Position numbers and translations under genes: made by a program. Below, in pieces: positions 39,904 to 47,923 of a DNA stretch of 64,000 nt. The stretch comes from Mucilaginibacter sp. OK268 (GTDB lineage Bacteria; Bacteroidota; Bacteroidia; Sphingobacteriales; Sphingobacteriaceae): assembly GCF_900103125.1 (NCBI RefSeq), contig NZ_FNJV01000009.1, forward strand, positions 186,001-250,000, given 5' to 3'. The notes beneath the pieces were generated by a model that did not search any database, had not been told where the DNA came from, and saw nothing but the letters and a program-made list of their open reading frames with translations. Numbering within the stretch: position 1 is the stretch's first letter; each line of letters begins with the position of its first letter.

Positions 39904-41076
39904 ATGAAATTCAACGTTATTATTCCCTTTGCCATTGCTGTTTCTTTAATAATAGGCGGCTGTCAGAGTAACCAAAAGAAAGTTGCGGTTAAGGTTGATA
40001 CTACCGATAACTGGGCTATTTTACCCTTCACCAAGCTGGATAGTGTTAATCCGGTTTTAGGTCCGGGCAGGGGCAACTTTATCGACCCGATATTAAAAAC
40101 TAAAGTTTTGTGGGAAGTCAAGGATGTGTTTAACCCGGCCATTGTGAATCGTGGCGGCAAGATCTGGATGCTTTACCGGGCGCAGGATAGCACTGGCAAG
40201 CCGGCGGGTACCTCGCGGATAGGTTTGGCCGTAAGTACCGATGCCACGCATTTTGTACGCAAGCCAACACCGGTATTGTATCCTGATAAAGACGATTATC
40301 AAAAACTGGAATGGCAAGGCGGCTGTGAAGATCCGCGGGTTGTAGAAGATGGTCGCGGGACTTACTACATGACCTATACCGCTTTTGACGGCACCACCGC
40401 CCGCCTGCTCATAGCCACTTCAACCGATCTCATCAACTGGAAAAAACATGGCAGCGTGTTTGCCAAAGCAGATAGTGGTAAATATGCCGATAAATGGAGC
40501 AAATCTGGTTCTATCGTATCTACCTATAAGAAAAGTGGTAAAGTGATCGCCACCAAAATTAATGGCAAGTACTGGATGTATTGGGGCGATACCCAGATCT
40601 GGGCAGCCACTTCAACCGACCTGATCAACTGGACGCCTGTAAAAATGCAGGCTGGCGAAAAGCCACCGGTAAAATTACGCTCACAAGCACTTAATATGCC
40701 CGAACTCAAGATAGCTCTGCCCACACGAGAAGGTAAATTTGACAGCGACCTGGTGGAATCTGGTCCACCGGCCATCCTGACCGATAGAGGTATTGTGCTG
40801 ATCTACAACAGCCGCAATGTGCCATCCTTTGGCGATAAGACACTGGCCGAGGGTACTTATACCGCATCGCAGGCTTTGTTTGACAAGAACGATCCTACCA
40901 AATTGATCAAACGCCTGGATCGTTATTTTATGAAACCCGAAAAACCATACGAACGCTCAGGGCAGGTGAACCAGGTTTGTTTTGTGGAGGGTTTGGCTAT
41001 ATTTGACAATCATTGGTACCTGTATTATGGCACCGCCGATTCCAAAATAGCCGCGGCCGTGAGCCCCGTTAAATAG
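39904..41076 (+). CDS. GH130-like five-bladed propeller lipoprotein
   Basis: A lipobox (SLIIGGC) starts a 390-residue protein with the five-bladed propeller pattern of GH130/GH43-like enzymes: VKDVFNPAIVNRGGKIWMLY at about 75-95, the QGGCEDPRVVEDGRGTYYMT strand with an acidic ED pair at about 140-160, and IATSTDLINWKKHG. GH130 members cleave or phosphorolyse beta-mannosides. As an exported lipoprotein it is more likely a hydrolase, which is inference. It is followed after 1 bp by the deformylase-like gene. Confidence 0.83.
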   Translation: MKFNVIIPFAIAVSLIIGGCQSNQKKVAVKVDTTDNWAILPFTKLDSVNPVLGPGRGNFIDPILKTKVLWEVKDVFNPAIVNRGGKIWMLYRAQDSTGKPAGTSRIGLAVSTDATHFVRKPTPVLYPDKDDYQKLEWQGGCEDPRVVEDGRGTYYMTYTAFDGTTARLLIATSTDLINWKKHGSVFAKADSGKYADKWSKSGSIVSTYKKSGKVIATKINGKYWMYWGDTQIWAATSTDLINWTPVKMQAGEKPPVKLRSQALNMPELKIALPTREGKFDSDLVESGPPAILTDRGIVLIYNSRNVPSFGDKTLAEGTYTASQALFDKNDPTKLIKRLDRYFMKPEKPYERSGQVNQVCFVEGLAIFDNHWYLYYGTADSKIAAAVSPVK

Positions 41077-41077
41077 T

Positions 41078-41563
41078 ATGAAAACATTAGCAGACCTCTT
41101 ACTCCTGGGCGACCCCAGGTTATATGAAAAGTGCAAACCCGTTTTGAAAACCGAACTATCTTTAGTAACCAACTGGGTAGCCGATATGGATAATGTGATG
41201 CGGGAGATCCGTGCTAAATATAATTTCGGACGGGCGATAGCTGCTCCGCAATTAGGGATCATGAAAAGGCTGATCTATATGAATATTGATCAGCAAACCG
41301 TTTTCATTAACCCTGAGTTTACCTGGTTAAGCGACGAAAAATTTGAGCTCTGGGACGATTGCATGAGTTTTCCTAATCTACTGGTAAAAGTAGCGCGCCA
41401 CAAAAAACTCACCATCAACTATCTTGATGAAAACTGGCAACCACAGGAATGGCACATGGAAGATGCCCTGGCCGAACTGCTGCAGCATGAGTATGATCAT
41501 CTGGAAGGTATCTTGTGCATCAGCCGGGCCGTTGATCCCCGGGCATTCAAATGGCGGCTTTAA
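41078..41563 (+). CDS. Peptide-deformylase-like protein
   Basis: The 161-residue protein shows the three deformylase motifs in order. FGRAIAAPQLG (about residues 48-58) stands for GxGhAAxQ with the second Gly replaced by Ala, DDCMSFP (about 90) stands for EGCLS, and LQHEYDHLEG (about 130-140) holds the metal-binding HExDH. The metal ligands (Cys and two His) are present. Its length and divergent motifs I and II suggest a paralogue rather than the housekeeping enzyme. It has no signal peptide and lies 1 bp after an exported GH130 gene, an odd partner. It converges on the next gene with a 4-bp overlap of stops. Confidence 0.85.
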   Translation: MKTLADLLLLGDPRLYEKCKPVLKTELSLVTNWVADMDNVMREIRAKYNFGRAIAAPQLGIMKRLIYMNIDQQTVFINPEFTWLSDEKFELWDDCMSFPNLLVKVARHKKLTINYLDENWQPQEWHMEDALAELLQHEYDHLEGILCISRAVDPRAFKWRL

Positions 41564-41970
41564 TTAGCCTTTTTCAGCACATCCTGTATATCCCTAATGG
41601 CCCAATGATCGGTGTAGAGACCATCTTTTAAATAAATAATATCCATAGTAGGTATCACCACTTGTTTGCCGCTGCCTTTTATCCCCATAAATTCGCCAAT
41701 ATGTGTGCCGTGCAATAGTTTATGGGTAAATACTTTATTGCCCTCGGCTACCATGTTTTTGATCTCCATCCGAAGATCCGGGAATGCTTTTCTAACCACC
41801 TTATCTACAAAATCAAAAGTAGCCTGGAAACCATTGTCGGTGCCAGCAGGAGCGGTGTGGTTTATAAAATCCGGACTTACAATTTCCTGGTAAGCGTTAA
41901 AATCTCCTTGCTCTAAAACCTCGAGGTTAAAACGGGTTACTATCGCTTTGTTTAATTCTTGTTCTGTCAT
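41560..41970 (-). CDS. SnoaL-like ester cyclase-type protein
   Basis: This 136-residue protein has the SnoaL/NTF2-like pattern: FNLEVLEQGDFNAYQEIVSPDFINHTAP at about 13-40, the strand NMVAEGNKVFTHKLLHGTH at about 83, and VVIPTMDIIYLKDGLYTDHW near the end. Polyketide cyclases of this superfamily use such a cavity; the natural substrate here is unknown. It is cytoplasmic and stands alone, downstream of an AraC-type regulator transcribed in the same direction. Confidence 0.85.
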   Translation of the reverse strand: MTEQELNKAIVTRFNLEVLEQGDFNAYQEIVSPDFINHTAPAGTDNGFQATFDFVDKVVRKAFPDLRMEIKNMVAEGNKVFTHKLLHGTHIGEFMGIKGSGKQVVIPTMDIIYLKDGLYTDHWAIRDIQDVLKKAN

Positions 41971-42037
41971 GTTTTATCTTTTAAGTAGCGGCAAAATTAT
42001 CCCGCAAAGCTTAGGGGGTATGGTACAAAACGATGCA

Positions 42038-42931
42038 TTAACGGTAAATTTCGAGGATGCTTCTGCGATACTCAATTGGAGTTAAATTTTCAAAACGCTT
42101 AAAGAAACGGTTAAAGTAAGCATCATCTTCAAAGCCCAGCTCAAAGGCAATTTCTTTTACAGAATGCCCGGTATGAAAAAGCAGGCGCTTGGCTTCAACA
42201 ACAAGGCGCTCATGGATATGCTGAATAGGCGTTTTGCCGCTTTGGGCCTTCACAATGGCTGTTAAGTGACCTGTGGAAATATGCAGCAATTGGGCATAGG
42301 CGGCTACTTCATGCAGTTGCAGGTAATGTTCCGTTATTAAGGTGGTAAATTGACGGAGCAGTTGCCTGTCAGTATTTTGTTCTGTGGCGGTAAACTGTTG
42401 CTCATAAAGGCGACTAAGATAGATAAGCAGAGTATGCAGGTAAGCTTGCAAGGCAGCGTTTTTCCAGCTTTGATGCCGATGTTGTTCGTCCAGCATCAGG
42501 CTGATAATATGGCGTATGAAATCACGGTCGGCGGCTTGAAGTTTCAGCTCATGCACGTTTTGTGGATTTGCAATAATGGGCAGGTTCCTGAACAGGCGAT
42601 TATTTTCCAGCTCAATAAATTCGCGGGTAAAACAAATGTTTACACCCATAAAAGGTTTGGCCTGCTCCTTGATATGAACCTGCTGCGGGGTAGAAAAGTA
42701 GAAACAATTGGGATCAAGCTGGTACAGGGTAGAATCGACCCAATGCCGTCCATCGCCTTCATCAACCAGTCCCAATTGGTAATAATCGCGCCGGTGTGGT
42801 GCCAGGAACATCGTTTTATGCTTGTTAAACTGGCCCTTGGCTTCAACCAGCTCAAACATGCCATTGCCCGTGGGAAACATTTCCTGAAAGGAGTATTGAG
42901 GTATGATATGATCTTTTGCAGATAAAGCCAT
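42038..42931 (-). CDS. AraC-family transcriptional regulator
   Basis: The ATG at 42931 (MALSAKDHIIPQYSF) gives a 297-residue protein. A longer frame reaches 43063, but its first 44 residues translate an intergenic repeat (42971-43042), so I reject it. The N-terminal half (about 1-150) is a cupin-like sensing domain (YYQLGLVDEGDGRHWVDSTL). The C-terminal 100 residues contain the two helix-turn-helix motifs, with VAAYAQLLHISTGHLTAIVK and VKEIAFELGFEDDAYFNRFF, then the usual FENLTPIEYR. The target may be the SnoaL-like gene just downstream, which is inference. Confidence 0.88.
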   Translation of the reverse strand: MALSAKDHIIPQYSFQEMFPTGNGMFELVEAKGQFNKHKTMFLAPHRRDYYQLGLVDEGDGRHWVDSTLYQLDPNCFYFSTPQQVHIKEQAKPFMGVNICFTREFIELENNRLFRNLPIIANPQNVHELKLQAADRDFIRHIISLMLDEQHRHQSWKNAALQAYLHTLLIYLSRLYEQQFTATEQNTDRQLLRQFTTLITEHYLQLHEVAAYAQLLHISTGHLTAIVKAQSGKTPIQHIHERLVVEAKRLLFHTGHSVKEIAFELGFEDDAYFNRFFKRFENLTPIEYRRSILEIYR

Positions 42932-42970
42932 AGTGCAAATTAAAGAATACTTAGGAAACATAAAAAGGGC

Positions 42971-43042
42971 TGTCACCCTGAGCTCGTCGATGGGTGCGCG
43001 CAAAGGCCTGCCCACCATGCTTCGACGGCGCTCAGCATGACA
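42971..43042. repeat. Palindromic repeat, second copy of the 38251 family
   Basis: It starts TGTCACCCTGAGC and ends GCTCAGCATGACA, with GTCGA and CACCATGCTTCGACG inside. It overlaps the false N-terminal extension of the AraC frame. Confidence 0.8.
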
Positions 43043-43259
43043 TCCGGTTCTTTTATCACCCAATAATTTTCACCCTACAGTAAGGGTAAAAGCACTTGCA
43101 CGTGTTGTATATAAAAAGGTTTAATTTTTTAATTTGTGTGTGAGCAGGTAGCCGGGCCCCTAAAAAGGTTGGGCTCTTGCTTTTTTATGTACAGTTAAAG
43201 CCAGCCCGAAGTGTAAGCTATTTAGCAATCGTAACATTGCATTAAATAATAATACACAT

Positions 43260-43730
43260 ATGAATAGCCAGGAAATTATCTGTTTAAATTTTAATGAAAT
43301 AAGACGCCGGAGTATCAAAGTATGGCTCGGCATACCCCAGGATAAATATGATTGGAAACCCGATGCCGGTGCAATGACCTGTATAGAAATTATCCGTCAT
43401 ATCATCGAAAGCCAGTATATTTATCAGCAGATCGTTATTAACCGGGGAGACCTGGGAGAATTGATCACGCCATGGCAGGATAAACCATATATGAGCATTG
43501 AGGACGAAATAGCATTTGCATCACCGCATCATGCGGCTTTTATGGAAGTGATTAGCCATTTTTCAGAAACGCAGCTGGAGGAAATTGAGATCGTAAGACC
43601 CAAAGCAAACCTGAAACGGAAATTAGGCGATTATTTACAAAGGATAGCCTATCACGAAGCTATCCACACCGGCCAACTGCTATCGTACTTAAGAACAATG
43701 AATGTTGACCGTCCCCAAATTTGGGATTAA
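43260..43730 (+). CDS. DinB-family protein
   Basis: The 156-residue protein fits a DinB/YfiT four-helix bundle: an N-terminal helix (NFNEIRRRSIKVWLGIP), the first metal-site His in IEIIRHIIESQYIY (about residue 45) and a C-terminal HEAIHTGQLLSYLR (about 130-143) that supplies the other two His. Many members are metal-dependent thiol transferases or hydrolases; the substrate here is unknown. It precedes the ArsR-type gene by 10 bp, so the two form an operon. Confidence 0.85.
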   Translation: MNSQEIICLNFNEIRRRSIKVWLGIPQDKYDWKPDAGAMTCIEIIRHIIESQYIYQQIVINRGDLGELITPWQDKPYMSIEDEIAFASPHHAAFMEVISHFSETQLEEIEIVRPKANLKRKLGDYLQRIAYHEAIHTGQLLSYLRTMNVDRPQIWD

Positions 43731-43740
43731 CCGATAAGAT

Positions 43741-44430
43741 ATGACCAACCTGAGTAGTTTTAAACAAGCGGCGGCTTTGTTTGGCGAACCGGCTCGCGCC
43801 GCCATGATCTGGGAGCTGTTTGATGGCAAACCTGTATCTGCCGGTGATTTAGCCATCGCTGCAAATATCACACCGCAGTCGGCGAGTAGCCATCTCAAAA
43901 AGCTGGTAGAATCTGGGATATTGAAGATGCAGAAACAAGGCAAACATAAATACTTTGTATATGCCAACCCTGAGATAGCGGTAGCAGTTGAAACACTTTC
44001 CAATATTTTTTCGGCCCCTAAAGAACTTAACTCTGCTCAGCGGGATGTGCGGGCGGCGCGTAGTTGTTATGACCACCTGGCGGGACTGGCCGGGGTGCTG
44101 GTAACCGAAGCGTTGTTGAAGAAGGGATTTATTACCGATCATCCCGATCATCTCAAGGAGTTTAGCGTTACCCCACAGGGCCTCAGCTGGTTTAAAGAAT
44201 TGGAAATAGAAGTTCCACAGTTAATTGTTGCCAAAAGACCGCTTGCCTTAAAATGTATTGACTGGACCGAGAAAACCCCGCACCTGGCGGGAGGACTTGG
44301 CGCGGCCATGCTGCAATATTTCCTGAAGGAAGGCTGGTTCAGAAAAATTTATCAGAAAAGAAACCTGCTGATCACCTCCAAAGGCGAGTTTGAACTTAAG
44401 CAACGATTGAACATAGATTTAAAGGGGTAG
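43741..44430 (+). CDS. ArsR-family winged-helix regulator
   Basis: This 229-residue protein starts with an ArsR-type winged helix (about 1-80): FGEPARAAMIWELFDGKPVS, the recognition helix ITPQSASSHLKKLVESGIL and the wing MQKQGKHKYFVYA. A long C-terminal extension of about 130 residues holds no clear metal-binding cysteines. It is co-transcribed with the DinB-like gene and may sense a small molecule or stress. Its stop codon overlaps the end of the convergent serine-hydrolase gene by 12 bp. Confidence 0.88.
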   Translation: MTNLSSFKQAAALFGEPARAAMIWELFDGKPVSAGDLAIAANITPQSASSHLKKLVESGILKMQKQGKHKYFVYANPEIAVAVETLSNIFSAPKELNSAQRDVRAARSCYDHLAGLAGVLVTEALLKKGFITDHPDHLKEFSVTPQGLSWFKELEIEVPQLIVAKRPLALKCIDWTEKTPHLAGGLGAAMLQYFLKEGWFRKIYQKRNLLITSKGEFELKQRLNIDLKG

Positions 44431-45819
44431 TAGTTCCAGTTTTTTGATATGCTCCGCGGCATTGTTATTTTTAGGGTTTAGCTCCAGTGAGTGTTTATAA
44501 TTTTTAATGGCAAGTTCTCTTTCGTCTAAAGCCTCGTACGCTTCGGCCAGGCTGTCGTAAGTATTGGCGCTGTTTGGATATAAGTTAACATTTAGTTTAA
44601 ACACTTCTGCTGCTTCCTTTTTTTTGTTATCGGACATCAGCATATATCCCAGGCTATTTAAATCATCCTCGGGCAGCTTATAGGCAGGATTGTTCTTCTT
44701 TTCTTTTTCTACTATTTCAACAGCGCGACTGTAGCCACGTTTGGCCAGTTTGGCGCGCAAAGCTTTAATTTCTTTGGGCGATTTAAATCCATAATCGAGC
44801 CATTGGGCCTGCCACCAGGTTTGTTTGCCAAAAAAAGTATTCAATATATCGGCGGTGATATTTAAGCCGTAAGGGTTATGAGTAAAATATACGAGGATCT
44901 CCTGTCGATCAGGAAAGGCAATAAAGAAACCTTTAAAATCGCCGTTGTCGCCCCAATGCCAGATTGATTTTCCCAGTTCATTTTGTTGTAAACCCACACC
45001 AAGCCCCCAGTCAATATGCTGGTTAGCTTCTATGATGGGATGGTCAAAGCGCGTTCCCGAGCTTGATTTTTCAAACATCAGCTGGCGGGTAGCCGGTTTT
45101 AATCCCTGTCCGGCTAGTAAGGCCTGTAAAAAAAGTGTATAATCATGGGCGGTGGTGAGCAGGCTATAAGCTGCATTTGCATTTTTATGCCGGTTGATGG
45201 CCCCGGGGCTATTGCCAAATGCAGATACCGTATCAAATTTACTTTCCCAAACGTAACTGCTGCTGGTCATTTTAAAAGGGGTGAATACCTCTTCCTGTGC
45301 CAGGTCGTTCAGTGATTTACGCGTTAGTTTTTCAACGGCTTTTTGTAAAAACACATAGCCTTCGCCGGAGTAGGAGAAACAACTATCGGGTGTAAATAAT
45401 AGCCGGGCGCCTTTGTCGTCGCCCCAGTTGGGTAAACCTGTGGTATGCCTTAGTACCATCCTGGCGGTTATTTTGGCGTAGCGGGCATCTTTGGGATCAA
45501 ACCGCTCATAGCTGCCCGTATAGTGTAGTAGGGGCGTATCCAGGCTAATGATTCCACTGTCATACAAACGCATCACCGTGTAGGCGAACACACATTTACT
45601 TAATGAGGCAGCTTCAAAAATGGTATTTGAGCTTACTTTTTTATCGGAGCCTTTATTTACTGTGCCGATGTTGTAGGCCTGGGTTTTATTGCCCTTAACA
45701 TAAACCAATTGTAAACCCTGTATGCCGTATTCATCGGCAAAGGATTTTATCTTTTTCTCCTGTGAAAATGCATGGGTGAAAGCCAGGAGTAAAATAACAG
45801 CACAGCTTATCTTTTTCAT
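44419..45819 (-). CDS. Exported serine beta-lactamase-like hydrolase with C-terminal TPRs
   Basis: I use the ATG at 45819 because it starts a signal peptide (MKKISCAVILLLAFTHAFSQ); a longer frame to 45897 adds 26 residues with no such sequence. The 466-residue protein has the S-x-x-K nucleophile in EAASLSKCVFAY (Ser near 72), a Y-S-G motif in CFSYSGEGYVFLQ (about 155) and an H-x-G-like WHWGDNGDFKGF (about 290). About 80 residues at the end form TPR-like repeats (ANTYDSLAEAYEALDERELA). Such class C-like proteins hydrolyse esters, peptides or beta-lactams; the substrate is unknown. Confidence 0.88.
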   Translation of the reverse strand: MKKISCAVILLLAFTHAFSQEKKIKSFADEYGIQGLQLVYVKGNKTQAYNIGTVNKGSDKKVSSNTIFEAASLSKCVFAYTVMRLYDSGIISLDTPLLHYTGSYERFDPKDARYAKITARMVLRHTTGLPNWGDDKGARLLFTPDSCFSYSGEGYVFLQKAVEKLTRKSLNDLAQEEVFTPFKMTSSSYVWESKFDTVSAFGNSPGAINRHKNANAAYSLLTTAHDYTLFLQALLAGQGLKPATRQLMFEKSSSGTRFDHPIIEANQHIDWGLGVGLQQNELGKSIWHWGDNGDFKGFFIAFPDRQEILVYFTHNPYGLNITADILNTFFGKQTWWQAQWLDYGFKSPKEIKALRAKLAKRGYSRAVEIVEKEKKNNPAYKLPEDDLNSLGYMLMSDNKKKEAAEVFKLNVNLYPNSANTYDSLAEAYEALDERELAIKNYKHSLELNPKNNNAAEHIKKLELLPL

Positions 45820-45944
45820 GTAATGAGGGTTAGTAAGGGAACTGATTAAAAGACGCCGCAATTCCAAATTCGTTACAGACGATCTGGTGCGGATCAAATA
45901 AATTTTATATCCAGGTAGGGGTAAAAGCTCCGGATTGTGTTTTA

Positions 45945-46139
45945 GTGGAAATAAGCATCAATAAAACTATGAATGATATAAGCCATTGCCCGCCAGATAG
46001 TTTTGACAGGTTAAAGTACGAAACACACAATCCTGCGAAAATAAAGGATAACCATATAGACAGGGTCTTAAAGGCGCTTCATTTTAAACTGGTTGATGAT
46101 TTGCCCATGATCATCTGGTATGTAACCAGCAGCCTATAG
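45945..46139 (+). CDS. Small hypothetical open frame
   Basis: A 64-residue frame lies directly before the FecR-like fragment, 9 bp apart. It resembles nothing I recognise. It could be a leader gene, a decayed relict or chance; no strong start signal decides. Confidence 0.25.
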   Translation: MEISINKTMNDISHCPPDSFDRLKYETHNPAKIKDNHIDRVLKALHFKLVDDLPMIIWYVTSSL

Positions 46140-46148
46140 TTTACCAGT

Positions 46149-46433
46149 ATGAACACGATGGATAGGTTGCTAACAAAATATATGCTGGGCGAAGCCAGGC
46201 TGGCCGAGATAGAGATGATTGACAAATGGGTAGCTGCCAGTAAGCATAACCTCAGGTATTTTACACAGTTTAAACTGGTATGGGAGATATGCGAACTGGT
46301 AAAACCCGAAAGCCATATCGATATAGAAGAAGCCTGGGAAAAGTTTAAAAAGATGGCCAAAAGAGGCAAAGGCCCTGCGGCTATCATCAATATGATATGT
46401 CAGATAGTGAAGGCTCCTACTTTAATTACCTAA
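46149..46433 (+). CDS. FecR-like N-terminal anti-sigma domain, solitary
   Basis: The 94 residues resemble only the cytoplasmic N-terminal part of Bacteroidota FecR anti-sigma factors: LLTKYMLGEARLAEIEMIDK, then YFTQFKLVWEIC and DIEEAWEKFKKM. The membrane helix, FecR domain and DUF4974 are absent, and the frame ends with a short unrelated tail (INMICQIVKAPTLIT). No sigma factor or SusC lies near. It may be a decayed fragment of a lost locus or a free-standing anti-sigma domain. It ends 9 bp before the stop of the convergent gene. Confidence 0.6.
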   Translation: MNTMDRLLTKYMLGEARLAEIEMIDKWVAASKHNLRYFTQFKLVWEICELVKPESHIDIEEAWEKFKKMAKRGKGPAAIINMICQIVKAPTLIT

Positions 46434-46442
46434 ACCAATGGG

Positions 46443-46853
46443 TTACAGCCGGCGGTCTGCTTCATTAATAAGCACATCGTTGATACTGGCGTATCTTTTT
46501 TGCATCAGGCCATGCTCATTAAATTCCCAGTTCTCGTTACCGTAAGCGCGGTACCATTGTCCGGCGGCATCATGATACTCATATTCAAAACGTACCGCTA
46601 TCCGGTTATCGGTAAAAGCCCAAAGTTCCTTTTTTAGCTTATAGTCGAGCTCTTTTTGCCATTTACCACTCAAAAATTGTACAATCTCCGCGCGGCCATT
46701 GATAAACTGCGAGCGGTTGCGCCATTCGCTGTCGATGGTATAAGCTAAGGATACCCGTTCAGGATCTTTGCTGTTCCAGGCATCTTCTGCCAGTTGCACT
46801 TTTTGGGTAGCCGTTTCAAAGGTGAACGGTGGTAGTGGTGTTTTTTGTTCCAT
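46443..46853 (-). CDS. DUF1348-type NTF2-like protein
   Basis: The 136-residue protein has the DUF1348 pattern: VQLAEDAWNSKDPERVSLAY, DSEWRNRSQFINGRAEIVQF, LDYKLKKELWAFTDNRIAVR and WYRAYGNENWEFNEHGLM. It folds as an NTF2-like cone; its function is unknown. It is monocistronic. Confidence 0.88.
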   Translation of the reverse strand: MEQKTPLPPFTFETATQKVQLAEDAWNSKDPERVSLAYTIDSEWRNRSQFINGRAEIVQFLSGKWQKELDYKLKKELWAFTDNRIAVRFEYEYHDAAGQWYRAYGNENWEFNEHGLMQKRYASINDVLINEADRRL

Positions 46854-46941
46854 GATGTAGCAAATATAAGCAGGGATGTATCAATCCTAATGGTATCATT
46901 TACTGATTGTGTGGTACATGCCGTTGAAAAACATTCAAGGC

Positions 46942-47015
46942 TGTCATGCTGAGCTCCGTCGAAGCATGGTGGGTGGACCCCTGCGCTCTACCCTTCGACG
47001 GTGCTCAGGGTGACA
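46942..47015. repeat. Palindromic repeat, third copy of the 38251 family
   Basis: It begins TGTCATGCTGAGC and ends GCTCAGGGTGACA, so here the unit is in the opposite orientation to the other two. It lies between two minus-strand genes. Confidence 0.8.
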
Positions 47016-47035
47016 CTCCTGCATGGAACATTATA

Positions 47036-47842
47036 TCAAACCCTCGATGGCGCTACACCAAACGTTTTCTTAAAGGCGTAGGAGAAGTGTGAAAGATCCT
47101 CAAACCCTAGCTCCAGGTAAACATCAGAAGGAGCCTTGCCCTGCTCTTTGATCTGGTAATGTGCCTCCTGCAATCTTTTTTGCTGCAACCATCTGCTGGG
47201 CGTGATGTGAAAGATCTTTTCAAAATCGCGCTTAAAAGTGGCCAGGCTGCGGCCGGTTAAATAAGCGAATCTTTTGAGCTGTACATTGAAGTGAAAGTTT
47301 TTATTCATAAAGCCTTCCAGGTCGATTTTGCCGGGCTCGCTAAAATCAAACAGTACGTCCTTGAGCTCGGGATTGCCCTGTAATAGTATCAGGATAGCCT
47401 CGCGTAATTTGAGCGACAGCAGGTTTTTATCCGCCGGTTGTTGTAAATGCTCATAAGGCTGCAATGAGTCCATAAAGCTTTTATAAAGTGGGTTGGGTTT
47501 TAGTATAATGATACTATCGCCTTCATATTGCTTTTGTGCTGTGTAGCCATATTCCATACTGAAATTGCGGAGCGTTTGCTGGTCCAGGAATACCGAAACC
47601 GATTTAAACTCGCCGCCGGGTGGTGGCTGCTTCAGGAATTTAACCAACTGGTTTCTGCGGCTCAAACGGAAATCGCCTGGGTCGGACTGGTATACTTTAT
47701 CCGTACCGGTAAGTGTAAGGTCACCCGAGATCTGGAAACTGAAAGCATGCTCCGGAATAAACTGTTCGCCGCCACGGCTCCTGGTATAATAGCAGGAGTA
47801 ATGGATCTCTGATTGCGCACTAAGCTCGTTCTCTTTTAGCAT
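47036..47842 (-). CDS. AraC-family transcriptional regulator
   Basis: The 268-residue protein has an N-terminal sensing domain (about 1-150; SFQISGDLTLTGTDKVYQSD) and a C-terminal AraC DNA-binding domain with FAYLTGRSLATFKRDFEKIF and PSDVYLELGFEDLSHFSYAF, ending KKTFGVAPSRV. It follows the SDR gene on the same strand after an 81-bp gap that holds a terminator. AraC regulators often control a neighbouring SDR, so the oxidoreductase is its likely target. Confidence 0.9.
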   Translation of the reverse strand: MLKENELSAQSEIHYSCYYTRSRGGEQFIPEHAFSFQISGDLTLTGTDKVYQSDPGDFRLSRRNQLVKFLKQPPPGGEFKSVSVFLDQQTLRNFSMEYGYTAQKQYEGDSIIILKPNPLYKSFMDSLQPYEHLQQPADKNLLSLKLREAILILLQGNPELKDVLFDFSEPGKIDLEGFMNKNFHFNVQLKRFAYLTGRSLATFKRDFEKIFHITPSRWLQQKRLQEAHYQIKEQGKAPSDVYLELGFEDLSHFSYAFKKTFGVAPSRV

Positions 47843-47863
47843 ATATCAAATTTAAAAAATTAA

Positions 47864-47900
47864 ACAGCATTGTTGTTTCAAGCCGATACAACAATGCTGT
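47864..47900 (-). terminator. Terminator after the SDR gene
   Basis: Arms 47864-47876 and 47888-47900 (ACAGCATTGTTGT and its exact complement) enclose an 11-nt loop. On the minus strand the second arm is followed by TTTAATTTTTTAAATTT. Confidence 0.85.
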
Positions 47901-47923
47901 GGGGTATTATATCCTGTACAGAA

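Noticed and set aside
42932..43063. A longer N-terminus for the AraC regulator
   Set aside because: The added 44 residues translate an intergenic palindromic repeat.
38251..47015. Repeated palindromes as a CRISPR array
   Set aside because: Copies are kilobases apart with no regular spacing and no cas genes are present.
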